Part shown: in pieces, positions 33,567 through 43,431 of the stretch
Position numbering within the stretch: position 1 is the stretch's first letter
Layout: each line of letters starts with the position of its first letter
Assembly (NCBI RefSeq): GCF_002104765.1
Contig: NZ_NCXM01000005.1
Coordinates: forward strand, 62,001-126,000
DNA length: 64,000 bases
Direction: 5' to 3'
Source: Mycolicibacterium vulneris
GTDB taxonomy: Bacteria > Actinomycetota > Actinomycetes > Mycobacteriales > Mycobacteriaceae
Notes under the pieces: generated by a model
What the model was told of the DNA's origin: nothing
The model's input: the letters and a program-made list of their open reading frames with translations, nothing else
The model's database searches: none
Translations under genes and position numbers: made by a program

Positions 33567-36500
33567 ATGAGCACCGCCGCGAGTGTCGAATGCAGCAAAT
33601 GCGGGGCCGGGAACCGGCCTCGGGCCAAGTTTTGCAACAGCTGTGGTGCCCCGATCGTGGTCGAGGTCGCGTGTCCCGGCTGCGGCGCGCGCCAACCGGG
33701 CTCGCAGCGCTTCTGCGACGAGTGCGGCACCATGCTGGGTGCCCAGTCCGTGCCGGCGCAGCCGGCGGCACCGCCCGTCCCCAAGACACTTGCGGACGGG
33801 CGTTACACGCTGGGCCGCCTGCTCGGCGAAGGGGCCGGCAAGCGGGTGTACCTGGCCACCGATACCCGCCTGCAGCGCGAGGTGGCCGCAGCAGTGTTCA
33901 AGGCCGGCGGCACGGACGCGGCCGCCATGCGCCGCGCGCGCCGGGAAGCGGAGGCGATGGCGAAACTCGGGGAGCACCCGAACATCGTCAACGTGTACGA
34001 CTTCGGCGAGGAGGCGGGGCAGTTATACCTGATCAGCCAGTACATGGCGGGCGGGGACCTTTACAGCCTGTTGTCAGACGCAGTCGATCACCGACTCGCC
34101 GTCGAAGAGGTCGTCCGGATCGGGCAGGACATCGCCAGTGGGCTGGCGCACGCGCACGGTCAGGGCGTGGTGCATCGCGACGTCAAACCCCAGAATGTGT
34201 GGCTGGCGCCCGACGGCACCGCGAAGATCGGAGATTTCGGACTCGCGGTCGCGGAAGGCTCAACGCGCGTGACGGCCGTGGGGACGGTGATCGGAACGGT
34301 CGCCTATATGCCGCCCGAACAGGCTCTCGGTCGCGGCTCCGACGCCCGTTCGGACATCTATTCCCTTGGCGCTTTGCTGTACGAATTACTCTGCGGGATA
34401 ACGCCTTTCGCAGGCGAGTCGCCGGCTGCCATTGTCTCCCAGCATGTTTCGACCGCTCCAGTCGCGCCAAGCGGGCATCGTTCCGGCATTCCAGCACCGC
34501 TCGACCACTTGCTGCTGAGGATGCTGGCGAAGTCGCCGGAGGCGCGTCCCCAACAAGCAACCGAGGTTCGCGACGTGCTTGGAACGATCGCCGCCGCGGT
34601 CACGAGTGGCGATGGCGCGACTCGGGATATGGCGGCGCTCGACCGGATCACCGACAGCACGTTCCTCGGGCGAGAACGAGAAACGCACGAGCTCCGCGCC
34701 GCGATCGATGACGCCATGGGCCGCCGCGGCCGCACCGTGCTGATAAGTGGAGAGTCGGGAATCGGCAAGACACGCCTTGCGTCGGAGGCAGCGGCATACG
34801 CTGCCCTTCGGGGCGCGCAGGTTCTGTGGGGCCGCTGCTATGCGGGCGCGGGTGCTCCTGCCTATTGGCCGTGGGTGCAGGTGATCCGCGACTATGCGCG
34901 TAGTCGCGATGCCGAGACGGTGGCTTCTGACCTGGGCTCAGGCGCGTTTGAGATCGCTCAGATCGTCTCTGAGATACGCGAGCGTATGCCGGAGATCCCC
35001 GAATCGCCGCCGCTGGACGCCGAGCAGGCGCGCTTTCGGTTGTTCGACTCGGTGTCGCGGTTTCTGATCGGCGCCTCCGACCGCCAGCCACTCGCGATCT
35101 TCCTCGAAGACCTGCAACAGGCCGACCACCCGTCATTGATGCTGTTGGAGTTCGTCGTGCGCGAGTTGGCCCACTCGCGCGTGTTCGTGCTGGGCACATA
35201 TCGAGACGACGAGCTTCCCGACGACCATTACTTGAAACAGGTACTCACCGGGCTCAGCAAGGAACGTGGATACGCACGCATCAAGCTGCGGGGGCTCTCC
35301 GATCAACATGTCAAGGCGATGCTCGAAGCGGTACTGCAGCAACCGCTGGAGCGACGAAGTGAACTCGCACTTGCCGACGCCGTGTGCCGCGAGTCTGAGG
35401 GCAACCCGTACTTCACCGAAGAGATCGTCCGCCATCTGATCGACTCTGAAGTGCTCGACTGGCGTGACGATCGGTGGGTCACCAACATCCGGGACGGCGA
35501 GGAGCTCGGCATCCCCCGGGGTGTCCACGAAGTGGTCTCCCGTCGGTTGGAGAAGCTGCCGGCTGAAACACTCGAGCTGCTGTCGACCGCGGCGGTGATC
35601 GGCCGCGAGTTCGATCTGTCGATCCTGACGCACGTCAGCGGGCTGGAGGCAGACGTCGCGTTTGCGCGGATTCAGCCGGCTCTGGACGGGGCGATCGTGC
35701 GGCAGGCTGCCGGCGAGCCGGGCCGGTACGGCTTCGCGCACGGCGCGACTCGCGACGCGCTGTATGACGACCTGCCCGCGCTACGGCGCTCCCAGCTGCA
35801 CATCGCCGCCGGCGAGGCGATCGAGGAGCTCTACGAGGACCGGATCGAGTCTCATCTGTCCGCAATCGCATTCCACTTCGCGAAGGCGGCTCCATACGGT
35901 GACGCCGCGAAGGCAGCCGACTATGCCTGGTGGGCGGGGGAACGCGCGGCGGCGACGTATGCCTACGAAGACGCGGTCAGCCTTTACGCGACGGCGCTGC
36001 GGCTCTTCGACACGATCTCGGAGGTGGTACCGCAGCGCCGGTGCGATCTGCTGCTGGCGTTGGGGGATGCGCGGTGGCGGGCCGGCGAAGCCGAGGGCGC
36101 TCGGAACACATTCGGCGAGGCTGCGACCATTGCGCGCGAGCTGGCGCTCAACGACCACTTTGCCCGCGCCGCGCTCGGATACGGCGGCGGCCCGGGCGGC
36201 TTCTCGATCACCGATCGTGCCGATGAACAACTGGTGGCGTTGTTGGATGAGGCGCTCGAGGTACTGCCGGCACGTGACAGCGCGCTGAGGGTGACGGTGC
36301 TTGCCCGGCTGGCCCTCGAGCTTCGCCGCAAGGGCGCGCTGGCGGAAGCCGACCGGACCAGCGCGCAGGCCATCGAGATGGCCGAACGAGTCGGCGACAC
36401 GAAGATCTTGTTGCTGGCCATGCATAGCCGGCAGTGGTCAACCTTGGGCCCCGACCGCATCGACGAGGCCATCGCGTCCGGCGAGGAGATGGCGCGACTC

Positions 36501-38006
36501 GCCCGGATCGTCGGTGACCGGGACATGGAGTTCGAGGGCCATCAGCTGCGCCTGATCGCGCTTGCCCAGCTCGGCGACTTCCGGGCGGTAGATCAAGAGA
36601 TCGCCGCGTGTGACCGGCTGGCCGGCGAGCTACACCAGCCGCGCTACCTGTGGCAGACGGCGGTGTTCCGCACGATGCGGGCGTTGATGCAGGGTCGCTA
36701 CAAGGAGTCGGAGCGTCTTGCGCAGACGGCGCTGTCGATCGGGCAGCGTGCCGAGCCGGAGGTAGCGGCAGTGGTCTACGGCGCGCACTCGTTTCTGACC
36801 CGGCTCGCGGATGGCACTCTGGAACAGCTGCGCGACGTCGGCCGCGAAGCCGCCGCGCGCTACGGGCAGGCGTGGCCGGCATCGTACGTGTGGCTGCTGA
36901 CCGAGATCGGCCAGCTCGATGAGGCTCGCGCCAGGTTCGCGGAGCTCACGGCCGACGGCTTCGAGACGCTCCGGCGCGGCAGTGACTGGTTGACTTCGGT
37001 CTGCGTTCTCTCGATGGCGTCGATCCCGATCGGTGATCGAGAAGCCGCAAGCGCACTCTACGAGCTGCTGGTGCCCTACGAAGACCGCTGCACGCTGTTT
37101 CTGGCCGGCGCCGGGTGCCTCGGCTCCAACCACACGTTCCTCGCCTTCGCCGCCGTGGCGGCGGAACGCCATGAGGACGCCGTGCATCACTTCGACCTGG
37201 CCCTCGCGCGCAATGCGGAGATCGGCAGCGATTACGTGACGCCTCGGGTCTGCTACGAGTACGCGCGCATGCTGCTCGGCAATTCTGAGCCGGCGGATCG
37301 GGACAAGGCGATGGGCCTGATCGACCGGGGACTTGATTTCGCGCAGCGCAACAGCATGCGCGTCGAGGTCGAGCGACTCGTGCAGCTGCGCAGAGGGAGC
37401 GAGCAGAGCCGGGAACAGCAGCTCGGGTGGTCGGTGATGGACGACGTCGCCGAGTCCGTCGGGGCGGACCGGCCCGACCTCAGCAGGGTGGCCGCCCCCG
37501 ACGGAACGGTCACGATCATGTTCTCCGACATCGAAGGCTCGACGGTGCTCGCCGAGCAGCTCGGCGACGAGCGCTGGTTGAAGCTTCTGCATCGCCACAA
37601 CGCGGTCATCCGTCGCCAGCTGGCCGCGCACAGCGGCTTCGAGGTCAAATCACAGGGCGACGGATTCATGGTCGCGTTCGCCAGTGCCCGTAACGCGCTG
37701 CGCTGCGCGATCGCTATCCAGCGTGACTTGGCGGCGTATCGCGACCAGTCGGGTAGCCAGGTGCTGCGCGTCCGGATCGGACTGCACACCGGAGAGGTGA
37801 TCCGCGAGCAGGAGGACTTCTTCGGGCACACCGTGATCCTCGCGGCGCGGATCGGCGCCAAAGCGGACGGGAACGGAATCCTCGTCTCGGCGGTACTGCG
37901 CGGGCTGGTTGCCGGCAGTCACGAGTTTCGATTCGGCGGAACCCGGGAGGAACAACTCAAGGGGCTGCAGGATCCCCAGCGCGTCTATGAGGTCTGCTGG
38001 GAATAG
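33567..38006 (+). CDS. Zinc-ribbon / Ser-Thr kinase / AAA-ATPase / TPR / class III cyclase multidomain protein
   Basis: A 1479-residue signalling protein. Residues 1-55 hold two zinc ribbons (CSKCG and FCNSCG, then CPGCG and FCDECG). Residues about 78-330 are an Hanks-type kinase: glycine loop GEGAGKRV near 87, HRD at 203-205 and DFG at 223-225. An AAA-ATPase follows with P-loop GESGIGKT at 395-402, then helical repeats. The C-terminus is a class III cyclase with metal Asp1321 (MFSDIEGST) and Asp1365 (SQGDGF) and the ATP-selecting Lys in EVKSQGD. In the last motif, GHTVILAARIG, the usual Asn before the AAR is Ile, so activity may be altered. It is the last gene of the operon. Kinase-ATPase (PknK) and ATPase-cyclase proteins are known in mycobacteria; this combination is less familiar to me. 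Confidence 0.9.
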   Translation: MSTAASVECSKCGAGNRPRAKFCNSCGAPIVVEVACPGCGARQPGSQRFCDECGTMLGAQSVPAQPAAPPVPKTLADGRYTLGRLLGEGAGKRVYLATDTRLQREVAAAVFKAGGTDAAAMRRARREAEAMAKLGEHPNIVNVYDFGEEAGQLYLISQYMAGGDLYSLLSDAVDHRLAVEEVVRIGQDIASGLAHAHGQGVVHRDVKPQNVWLAPDGTAKIGDFGLAVAEGSTRVTAVGTVIGTVAYMPPEQALGRGSDARSDIYSLGALLYELLCGITPFAGESPAAIVSQHVSTAPVAPSGHRSGIPAPLDHLLLRMLAKSPEARPQQATEVRDVLGTIAAAVTSGDGATRDMAALDRITDSTFLGRERETHELRAAIDDAMGRRGRTVLISGESGIGKTRLASEAAAYAALRGAQVLWGRCYAGAGAPAYWPWVQVIRDYARSRDAETVASDLGSGAFEIAQIVSEIRERMPEIPESPPLDAEQARFRLFDSVSRFLIGASDRQPLAIFLEDLQQADHPSLMLLEFVVRELAHSRVFVLGTYRDDELPDDHYLKQVLTGLSKERGYARIKLRGLSDQHVKAMLEAVLQQPLERRSELALADAVCRESEGNPYFTEEIVRHLIDSEVLDWRDDRWVTNIRDGEELGIPRGVHEVVSRRLEKLPAETLELLSTAAVIGREFDLSILTHVSGLEADVAFARIQPALDGAIVRQAAGEPGRYGFAHGATRDALYDDLPALRRSQLHIAAGEAIEELYEDRIESHLSAIAFHFAKAAPYGDAAKAADYAWWAGERAAATYAYEDAVSLYATALRLFDTISEVVPQRRCDLLLALGDARWRAGEAEGARNTFGEAATIARELALNDHFARAALGYGGGPGGFSITDRADEQLVALLDEALEVLPARDSALRVTVLARLALELRRKGALAEADRTSAQAIEMAERVGDTKILLLAMHSRQWSTLGPDRIDEAIASGEEMARLARIVGDRDMEFEGHQLRLIALAQLGDFRAVDQEIAACDRLAGELHQPRYLWQTAVFRTMRALMQGRYKESERLAQTALSIGQRAEPEVAAVVYGAHSFLTRLADGTLEQLRDVGREAAARYGQAWPASYVWLLTEIGQLDEARARFAELTADGFETLRRGSDWLTSVCVLSMASIPIGDREAASALYELLVPYEDRCTLFLAGAGCLGSNHTFLAFAAVAAERHEDAVHHFDLALARNAEIGSDYVTPRVCYEYARMLLGNSEPADRDKAMGLIDRGLDFAQRNSMRVEVERLVQLRRGSEQSREQQLGWSVMDDVAESVGADRPDLSRVAAPDGTVTIMFSDIEGSTVLAEQLGDERWLKLLHRHNAVIRRQLAAHSGFEVKSQGDGFMVAFASARNALRCAIAIQRDLAAYRDQSGSQVLRVRIGLHTGEVIREQEDFFGHTVILAARIGAKADGNGILVSAVLRGLVAGSHEFRFGGTREEQLKGLQDPQRVYEVCWE

Positions 38007-38009
38007 CGC

Positions 38010-40004
38010 TCAGGCCGACAGGCCCTCCTGCGAATCCGACGCGGTGCGCAATCGCTGCAGCGCCTGGCGCACCTGCTCCCCGTTGGTGGTCTGCCAGAAC
38101 GGCGGCAACGACGCCCGCAGGTAGCCGCCGTAGCCGGCGGTGACCATGCGCGAGTCGAGCACTGCGACCACTCCGCGATCGGTGACGCGGCGCAACAGCC
38201 GCCCGGATCCCTGCGCCAGCAGCAGCGCCGCGTGGTTGGCCGCGACGGCCATGAAGCCGTTGCCGCCGCGCGCGGCGACTGCCCGCTGCCGCGCACCTAG
38301 CAGTGGATCGTCGGGCCGGGGGAACGGGATCCGGTCGATCAGCACCAACGACAGCGACGGCCCGGGCACATCGACGCCCTGCCACAGCGACAGCGTGCCG
38401 AACAGCGACGTCTGCGGGTCGGCGCTGAACTGCTCGACGAGCGCCGATGTGCTGTCGTCGCCCTGGCACAGCACCGGCGTCGAGAGGCGTTCGCGCATCG
38501 CCTCGGCGGCCGCCCGGGCCGCCCGCATCGACGAGAACAAGCCCAGGGTGCGCCCGTCGGCGGCGGCGATGAGTTCGGCGATCTCGCTCAGCTGCTCGGC
38601 CGAGCCGGTGCCGTCGCGGCCGGGTGGCGGCAGGTGCGCGGCCACATACAGGATCCCGGCTTTGGCGTGCTGGAACGGCGAACCGACGTCCAGGCCGCGC
38701 CACCGGGCGTCGTCGTCCTCGGCGGTCAGTCCCCACGCCGCGGCCATGGCGTCGAACGAGCCGCCGATGGTCAGCGTCGCCGACGTCAGCACCACCGTCG
38801 AACGCGAGAACACCCGCGACCGCAGCAGCCCCGCGACCGACAGCGGCGCCACCCGCAGCACCGGACGCGACGAACCCCTGATCTCCTCGTGCTCCAGCCA
38901 CACCACGTCGGTGCGGTCGGGGATGGCCGGGCCGAACGATTCCAGCACCCGCGACGCAGTGTCCGAGATCTCGCTCAGTGCCGCAACGGCTTCGGCGCGC
39001 GCCGACGCCGCCTTGGGGTCGTTGGTGGTGTCGATCGCCGAGCGCGCCGCGGTCGACACGTCGCGCAGCGCGGTCAGGTAGGTCGCCAGCTCGTCGTCGA
39101 GGCGGTCGATGCGGCCCGGCGCGCCGTCGTGGATGACCGAGGCGAAGTTCGCCGTCGTCGCCTCCAGACGCTGGACCAGTTCCGGGTCCACCACTCGGGC
39201 GATCCGCCGGGCGGCCACCCCGAGGGAGGCCGACGTCAGCTCCGCGGTGGCCACCGACGTCACCCGGTCCACCAGCTCGTGTGCTTCGTCGACGACCAGC
39301 AGCGCATGCTCGGGCAGCACCGCCGATTCGGCGACCGCGTCGATGGCCAGCAGCGCATGGTTGGTGACCACGACGTCGGCGCGGCCGGCCTGCGCCCTGG
39401 CGCGTTCGGAGAAACACTCGCTGCCGAACGGGCAACGCGCCACGCCGAGGCATTCCCGCGCGGAAACGCTGACCTGCGACCAGGATCGGTCCGGGACGCC
39501 GGGCTTCAGGTCGTCGCGGTCGCCCGATTCGGTGCTCGACGCCCATTCGGTGAGCCGCTGCACGTCGCGGCCCAGGGCGCTGACCGCCATCGGGTTGAAG
39601 AGTTCCTCCTGCGGCCGGTCGTCGCCGTCATCGCCGTCGGCGGCAGCACCGTTGTGAACCTTGTTCAAGCACAGATAGTTTCGCCGCCCCTTGAGCAACG
39701 CGAACTGCGGGCGGCGCGGCAGGGCATCGGCCAGCGCATCGACCAGGCGGGGCAGATCGCGATCGACGAGCTGGCGCTGCAGAGCGATCGTGGCCGTGGA
39801 CACGACGACGGGGGAGTCGTCGTCAAGTGCGTGGACGATCGCGGGCACCAGGTATGCGAGCGATTTGCCGGTGCCGGTGCCGGCCTGCACCACCAGGTGC
39901 TCCTCGGTCGCGAAGGCCCGCGCCACCGCGGCGGCCATCTCCTGCTGGCCGCCGCGTTCACTACCGCCGAGTGCGGCCACCGCGATGGCCAGCAGCTCGG
40001 ACAC
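38010..40004 (-). CDS. dinG: DinG family ATP-dependent helicase
   Basis: XPD-like superfamily 2 DNA helicase, 664 residues. Walker A is AGTGTGKS near residue 41 and Walker B/DEAH is VVDEAHEL. Cysteines in NYLCLNKV, ECLGVARC and CPFGSECF could hold the iron-sulfur cluster of the family. The C-terminal motif QGSGRLLRRVTDRG is helicase motif VI. The start is a GTG (VSELLAIAVAALGG). It converges on the kinase-cyclase with 3 bases between the stops, so the accessory operon is packed directly against it. Confidence 0.94.
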   Translation of the reverse strand: MSELLAIAVAALGGSERGGQQEMAAAVARAFATEEHLVVQAGTGTGKSLAYLVPAIVHALDDDSPVVVSTATIALQRQLVDRDLPRLVDALADALPRRPQFALLKGRRNYLCLNKVHNGAAADGDDGDDRPQEELFNPMAVSALGRDVQRLTEWASSTESGDRDDLKPGVPDRSWSQVSVSARECLGVARCPFGSECFSERARAQAGRADVVVTNHALLAIDAVAESAVLPEHALLVVDEAHELVDRVTSVATAELTSASLGVAARRIARVVDPELVQRLEATTANFASVIHDGAPGRIDRLDDELATYLTALRDVSTAARSAIDTTNDPKAASARAEAVAALSEISDTASRVLESFGPAIPDRTDVVWLEHEEIRGSSRPVLRVAPLSVAGLLRSRVFSRSTVVLTSATLTIGGSFDAMAAAWGLTAEDDDARWRGLDVGSPFQHAKAGILYVAAHLPPPGRDGTGSAEQLSEIAELIAAADGRTLGLFSSMRAARAAAEAMRERLSTPVLCQGDDSTSALVEQFSADPQTSLFGTLSLWQGVDVPGPSLSLVLIDRIPFPRPDDPLLGARQRAVAARGGNGFMAVAANHAALLLAQGSGRLLRRVTDRGVVAVLDSRMVTAGYGGYLRASLPPFWQTTNGEQVRQALQRLRTASDSQEGLSA

Positions 40005-40076
40005 GGAAACGTCGGACGTGGCTACCCTCTTCGCTGTTCAGGGCGGCGCTGGCGCCGCGGCATCTTTCGCGCGCTG

Positions 40077-41393
40077 CTAGCGCCGGCCCGCGGGAATCTG
40101 CGTCGTCGTGACCGCAGGATCGCCGTGCGACAAGTTCAATCCCTCCCACGGCAGACTGCGCAGCCCGGAAGTTACCAGCTCGCGCGCCGCGGCGAGGTTC
40201 GGTTTGGACACCAGTTCTCCACCGCGGACCAGCGGGACGGTCAACACCCGGGACGGATCGGAGACGGCGGGCTGTTGGCCGGCGGGATACACGACCTCCT
40301 CGGTGATGGTTCCCGATCCGCGCGACAGGCGCAGCGCCTCCTTGCGCCCGCCGTGAGATTCCTTGTGGCTGCTGCGCTTCTGCACCGGCCGGCCGTCCAC
40401 CTCGACGAGTTTGTACACCATGTTCGCCGTCGGGGCGCCCGAGCCCGTCACCAGCGACGTGCCCACGCCGTAACTGTCCACCGGCTCGGCGGCCAGGGCC
40501 GCGATGGAGAACTCGTCCAGGTCACCCGAGACCACGATGCGGGTCCCGCCGGCTCCCAGCCTGTCGAGCTGTTCACGCACCTGGCGGGCCAGCACGCCCA
40601 GCTCGCCGGAGTCGATGCGCACCGCACCGAGCCCGGTGCCGGCGGCGGCCACCGCATTGGCCACACCGGTCGTCACGTCATAGGTGTCCACCAGCAGAGT
40701 GGTGTCCACGCCGAGCGTGTCGACTTGTGCCCGGAAAGCCGCCAATTCGGTCGATTCCGTGGGGGAGTCGGCGCGGGCAAACAGCATGGTGAACGCGTGC
40801 GCGGAGGTGCCCTCGGTGGGTATTCCGTAGCAGCGCTGCGCCTCCAGATTGGACGTCGCCGCGAAGCCGGCGAGGTAGGCGGCGCGCGCCGCGGCGACGG
40901 CCGCCTGCTCGTGCGTGCGCCGCGACCCCATCTCGATCAACGGCCGCCCCCGGGCCGCGCTGACCATGCGCGCCGCGGCGGACGCGACCGCGGTGTCGTG
41001 ATTGAAAATCGACAGCGCCAGCGTCTCGAGCACCACGCATTCGGCGAACGTCCCGCTCACCGACAGCACCGGGGAACCGGGGAAGTACAGCTCGCCCTCG
41101 GCGTAGCCGTCGATGTCCCCGCCGAACCGGAATTCGCGCAAGTAGCGCAACGTGTCCGCGTCGAGGAATTGCCCCAGCGATTGGCACGCCTGGTCATCGA
41201 AGCTGAACTGCGGCAGCGCTTCGAGCAGCCGGCCAGTCCCGGCGACCACGCCGTAGCGGCGGCCTTCGGGAAGACGTCGGGCGAAAAGCTCGAAAGTTGT
41301 CCGCCGATCTGCGCTGCCGTCTCGCAGTGCCGCCGCCAGCATCGTCAGTTCGTACTTGTCGGTCAGCAGCCCAGTAACGACCGGGTCGTTCAT
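40077..41393 (-). CDS. pncB1: Nicotinate phosphoribosyltransferase
   Basis: NAD salvage: makes nicotinate mononucleotide from nicotinic acid and PRPP with ATP hydrolysis. The 438-residue protein starts MNDPVVTGLLTDKYELTM, the family N-terminus. GSRRTHEQAAVAAARAAYLAGF carries the His that is phosphorylated during catalysis, and DSGELGVLARQVR is the PRPP site. The pncB1 assignment rests on position next to clpS and dinG as in M. tuberculosis. It is divergent from clpS. Confidence 0.93.
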   Translation of the reverse strand: MNDPVVTGLLTDKYELTMLAAALRDGSADRRTTFELFARRLPEGRRYGVVAGTGRLLEALPQFSFDDQACQSLGQFLDADTLRYLREFRFGGDIDGYAEGELYFPGSPVLSVSGTFAECVVLETLALSIFNHDTAVASAAARMVSAARGRPLIEMGSRRTHEQAAVAAARAAYLAGFAATSNLEAQRCYGIPTEGTSAHAFTMLFARADSPTESTELAAFRAQVDTLGVDTTLLVDTYDVTTGVANAVAAAGTGLGAVRIDSGELGVLARQVREQLDRLGAGGTRIVVSGDLDEFSIAALAAEPVDSYGVGTSLVTGSGAPTANMVYKLVEVDGRPVQKRSSHKESHGGRKEALRLSRGSGTITEEVVYPAGQQPAVSDPSRVLTVPLVRGGELVSKPNLAAARELVTSGLRSLPWEGLNLSHGDPAVTTTQIPAGRR

Positions 41394-41459
41394 TCCATAA
41401 CGGTATCGGCTGTGATCGGGGCTCGGAAACGACGTCCAACCCTCGGTATCGTGTAGGCC

Positions 41460-41765
41460 ATGGTTGTTATGTCAGCGCCCACTAAGCCGGGCACTACAGG
41501 ACAACGAGAGTCCGCTCCGGTAGAGGCCACGTCGAGTCCGTGGGTCACGATCGTCTGGGACGACCCGGTCAATCTGATGACCTACGTGACGTATGTGTTC
41601 CAGAAGTTGTTCGGCTACAGCGAGCCGCACGCCACCAAGCTGATGCTGCAGGTGCACAACGAAGGAAAGGCCGTGGTGTCCGCCGGCAGCCGCGAGTCCA
41701 TGGAAGTCGATGTGTCCAAGCTGCACGCCGCCGGTTTGTGGGCGACCATGCAGCAGGACCGCTGA
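41460..41765 (+). CDS. clpS: ATP-dependent Clp protease adaptor
   Basis: Delivers N-degron substrates to ClpC1P1P2. The 101-residue protein has [20 protein letters not shown], the N-end-rule binding segment with conserved Asp-Asp-x-x-N, and [19 protein letters not shown] with the conserved His. It starts a co-directional run with the AosR-like gene and the P1 peptidase. Confidence 0.96.
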   Translation: MVVMSAPTKPGTTGQRESAPVEATSSPWVTIVWDDPVNLMTYVTYVFQKLFGYSEPHATKLMLQVHNEGKAVVSAGSRESMEVDVSKLHAAGLWATMQQDR

Positions 41766-41789
41766 AACTCGAGGCGCTGGCGATTCCCT

Positions 41790-42371
41790 GTGCGCAAATG
41801 GAAGCGGGTCGAGACCGCGAGCGGTCCCTGTTTTCGCTCGTCCCTGGCTCCGCATGAGGCCACGCTGCTCAAGAACCTGGCCACCGCGATGATCGGCCTG
41901 CTCGACGAGCGTGAATCTTCCTCGCCCGCAGACGAACTCGAGGAGATCACCGGGATCAAGACCGGCAACGCCGACCCGCCGAAAGATCCCACGTTGCGTC
42001 GGCTGCTTCCCGACTTCTACCGGCACGAAGACGAGGACACCGCGCCGCCCGACGACGCGGACAGCCTCAACGCCGCGCTGCGCAGCCTGCACGAGCCGGA
42101 CATTGTCAACGCCAAACGCGTTGCCGCACAGCGGGTACTGAGCACGATCCCCGAGGACGGCGGTCGCTTCGAGCTGACCGAGGACGACGCGAACTCCTGG
42201 GTCGCGGCGGTCAACGACATCCGGCTGACTCTGGGAGTCATGCTCGAGGTCGGGCCCGAAGGCCCGGAGCGCCTACCGGCCGACCATCCGCTGGCCGTGC
42301 ACTTCGACGTGTACCAGTGGCTGACGGTGTTGCAGGAGTACCTGGTCCTGGTGCTGATGGGGCACCGATGA
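41790..42371 (+). CDS. DUF2017 protein (AosR-like, Rv1332 homologue)
   Basis: A 193-residue actinobacterial protein. The M. tuberculosis homologue has been described as an oxidative-stress-responsive regulator that works with a sigma factor. The start is a GTG (VRKWKRVETASGPCF). The conserved core includes SSLAPHEATLLKNLATAMIGLL, RRLLPDFYR, and the C-terminal VYQWLTVLQEYLVLVLMG. Only one Cys (residue 14) is seen, so an internal disulfide switch is not possible in this copy. It lies 24 bases after clpS. Confidence 0.85.
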   Translation: MRKWKRVETASGPCFRSSLAPHEATLLKNLATAMIGLLDERESSSPADELEEITGIKTGNADPPKDPTLRRLLPDFYRHEDEDTAPPDDADSLNAALRSLHEPDIVNAKRVAAQRVLSTIPEDGGRFELTEDDANSWVAAVNDIRLTLGVMLEVGPEGPERLPADHPLAVHFDVYQWLTVLQEYLVLVLMGHR

Positions 42372-42381
42372 TCGGCGACAG

Positions 42382-43431
42382 ATGAACGCCATCACCGACG
42401 TCGGCGGCATCCGCGTCGGCCACTACCAACGACTGGATCCCGACGCATCCCTGGGCGCCGGCTGGGCCTGTGGCGTCACCGTCGTGCTCACCCCGCCGGG
42501 CACCGTCGGCGCCGTCGATTGCCGCGGCGGTGCGCCCGGTACCCGCGAGACCGACCTGCTGGACCCGGCCAACACCGTGCGGTTCGTGGACGCGGTGTTG
42601 CTCGCGGGAGGCAGCGCCTACGGTCTGGCCGCCGCGGACGGTGTCATGCGCTGGCTGGAGGAACGCGAACGTGGCGTGGCGATGGACGGCGGGGTGGTGC
42701 CCATCGTGCCGGGGGCGGTGATCTTCGATCTGCCGGTCGGCGGCTGGGAGTGCCGGCCGACTTCCGAGTTCGGCTACGCCGCCTGCGCCGCCGCCGAGGA
42801 CGGCGCGGCGATGGGTGTCGGGAACGTCGGCGCGGGGGTGGGGGCGCGCGCCGGCGCGCTCAAGGGCGGCGTCGGGACCGCGTCGAGGATGCTGCCGTCC
42901 GGGGTGACCGTCGGGGTGGTGGCCGTGGTGAACTCGGCGGGCGAGGTCGTCGACCGGGGCACCGGCTTGCCGTGGATGGCGGACCTGACCCGGGAGTTCG
43001 GCCTGCGGCCGCCGCCGGCCGAGCAGGTCGACGCCTTCGCCCGGTTGCCGTCCCCGTCGAATCCGGTGGACAACCCGCTCAACACCGTCATCGCGGTGGT
43101 GGCCACCGACGCCGCCCTGAGCTCGGCGGCGTGCCGGCGGGTGGCGATCGCCGCTCACGACGGCCTGGCGCGCAGCATCCGGCCGGCGCACACGCCGGTC
43201 GACGGTGACACGGTGTTCGTGCTGGCCACCGGCGCGGTCGAGGTGGACGCGGGGGCCAGTTCCAAACCACCGCCCGCCGCCTTCTCCCCGGAGACCCCGT
43301 TGGCCACCGAGGTGGGCATCGCCGCCGCCGATTGCCTGGCGGACGCGGTCTTGGGCGGTGTGCTGGCCGCGGAGTCGATCGCAGGCATACCGAGCTACCG
43401 CGACGTGCTGCCCGGGGCCTTCGGTCGATGA
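42382..43431 (+). CDS. P1 family peptidase (DmpA/L-aminopeptidase-like)
   Basis: N-terminal-nucleophile aminopeptidase that matures by self-cleavage. The 349-residue protein begins MNAITDVGGIRVGHYQRLD, the family start. The cleavage region is NTVIAVVATDAALSSAACRR; the new N-terminal nucleophile would be the Thr of VVATDA. GGSAYGLAAADGVMRWL is the conserved substrate-site block. It starts 10 bases after the preceding stop. In M. tuberculosis this gene is followed by mec-cysO-cysM, which are absent here. Confidence 0.92.
   Translation: MNAITDVGGIRVGHYQRLDPDASLGAGWACGVTVVLTPPGTVGAVDCRGGAPGTRETDLLDPANTVRFVDAVLLAGGSAYGLAAADGVMRWLEERERGVAMDGGVVPIVPGAVIFDLPVGGWECRPTSEFGYAACAAAEDGAAMGVGNVGAGVGARAGALKGGVGTASRMLPSGVTVGVVAVVNSAGEVVDRGTGLPWMADLTREFGLRPPPAEQVDAFARLPSPSNPVDNPLNTVIAVVATDAALSSAACRRVAIAAHDGLARSIRPAHTPVDGDTVFVLATGAVEVDAGASSKPPPAAFSPETPLATEVGIAAADCLADAVLGGVLAAESIAGIPSYRDVLPGAFGR

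Noticed and set aside
38634..41456. 940-codon plus-strand open frame opposite dinG and pncB1
   Set aside because: dinG and pncB1 carry all family motifs on the minus strand; the plus-strand frame is a His/Arg/Gly-rich antisense artefact.
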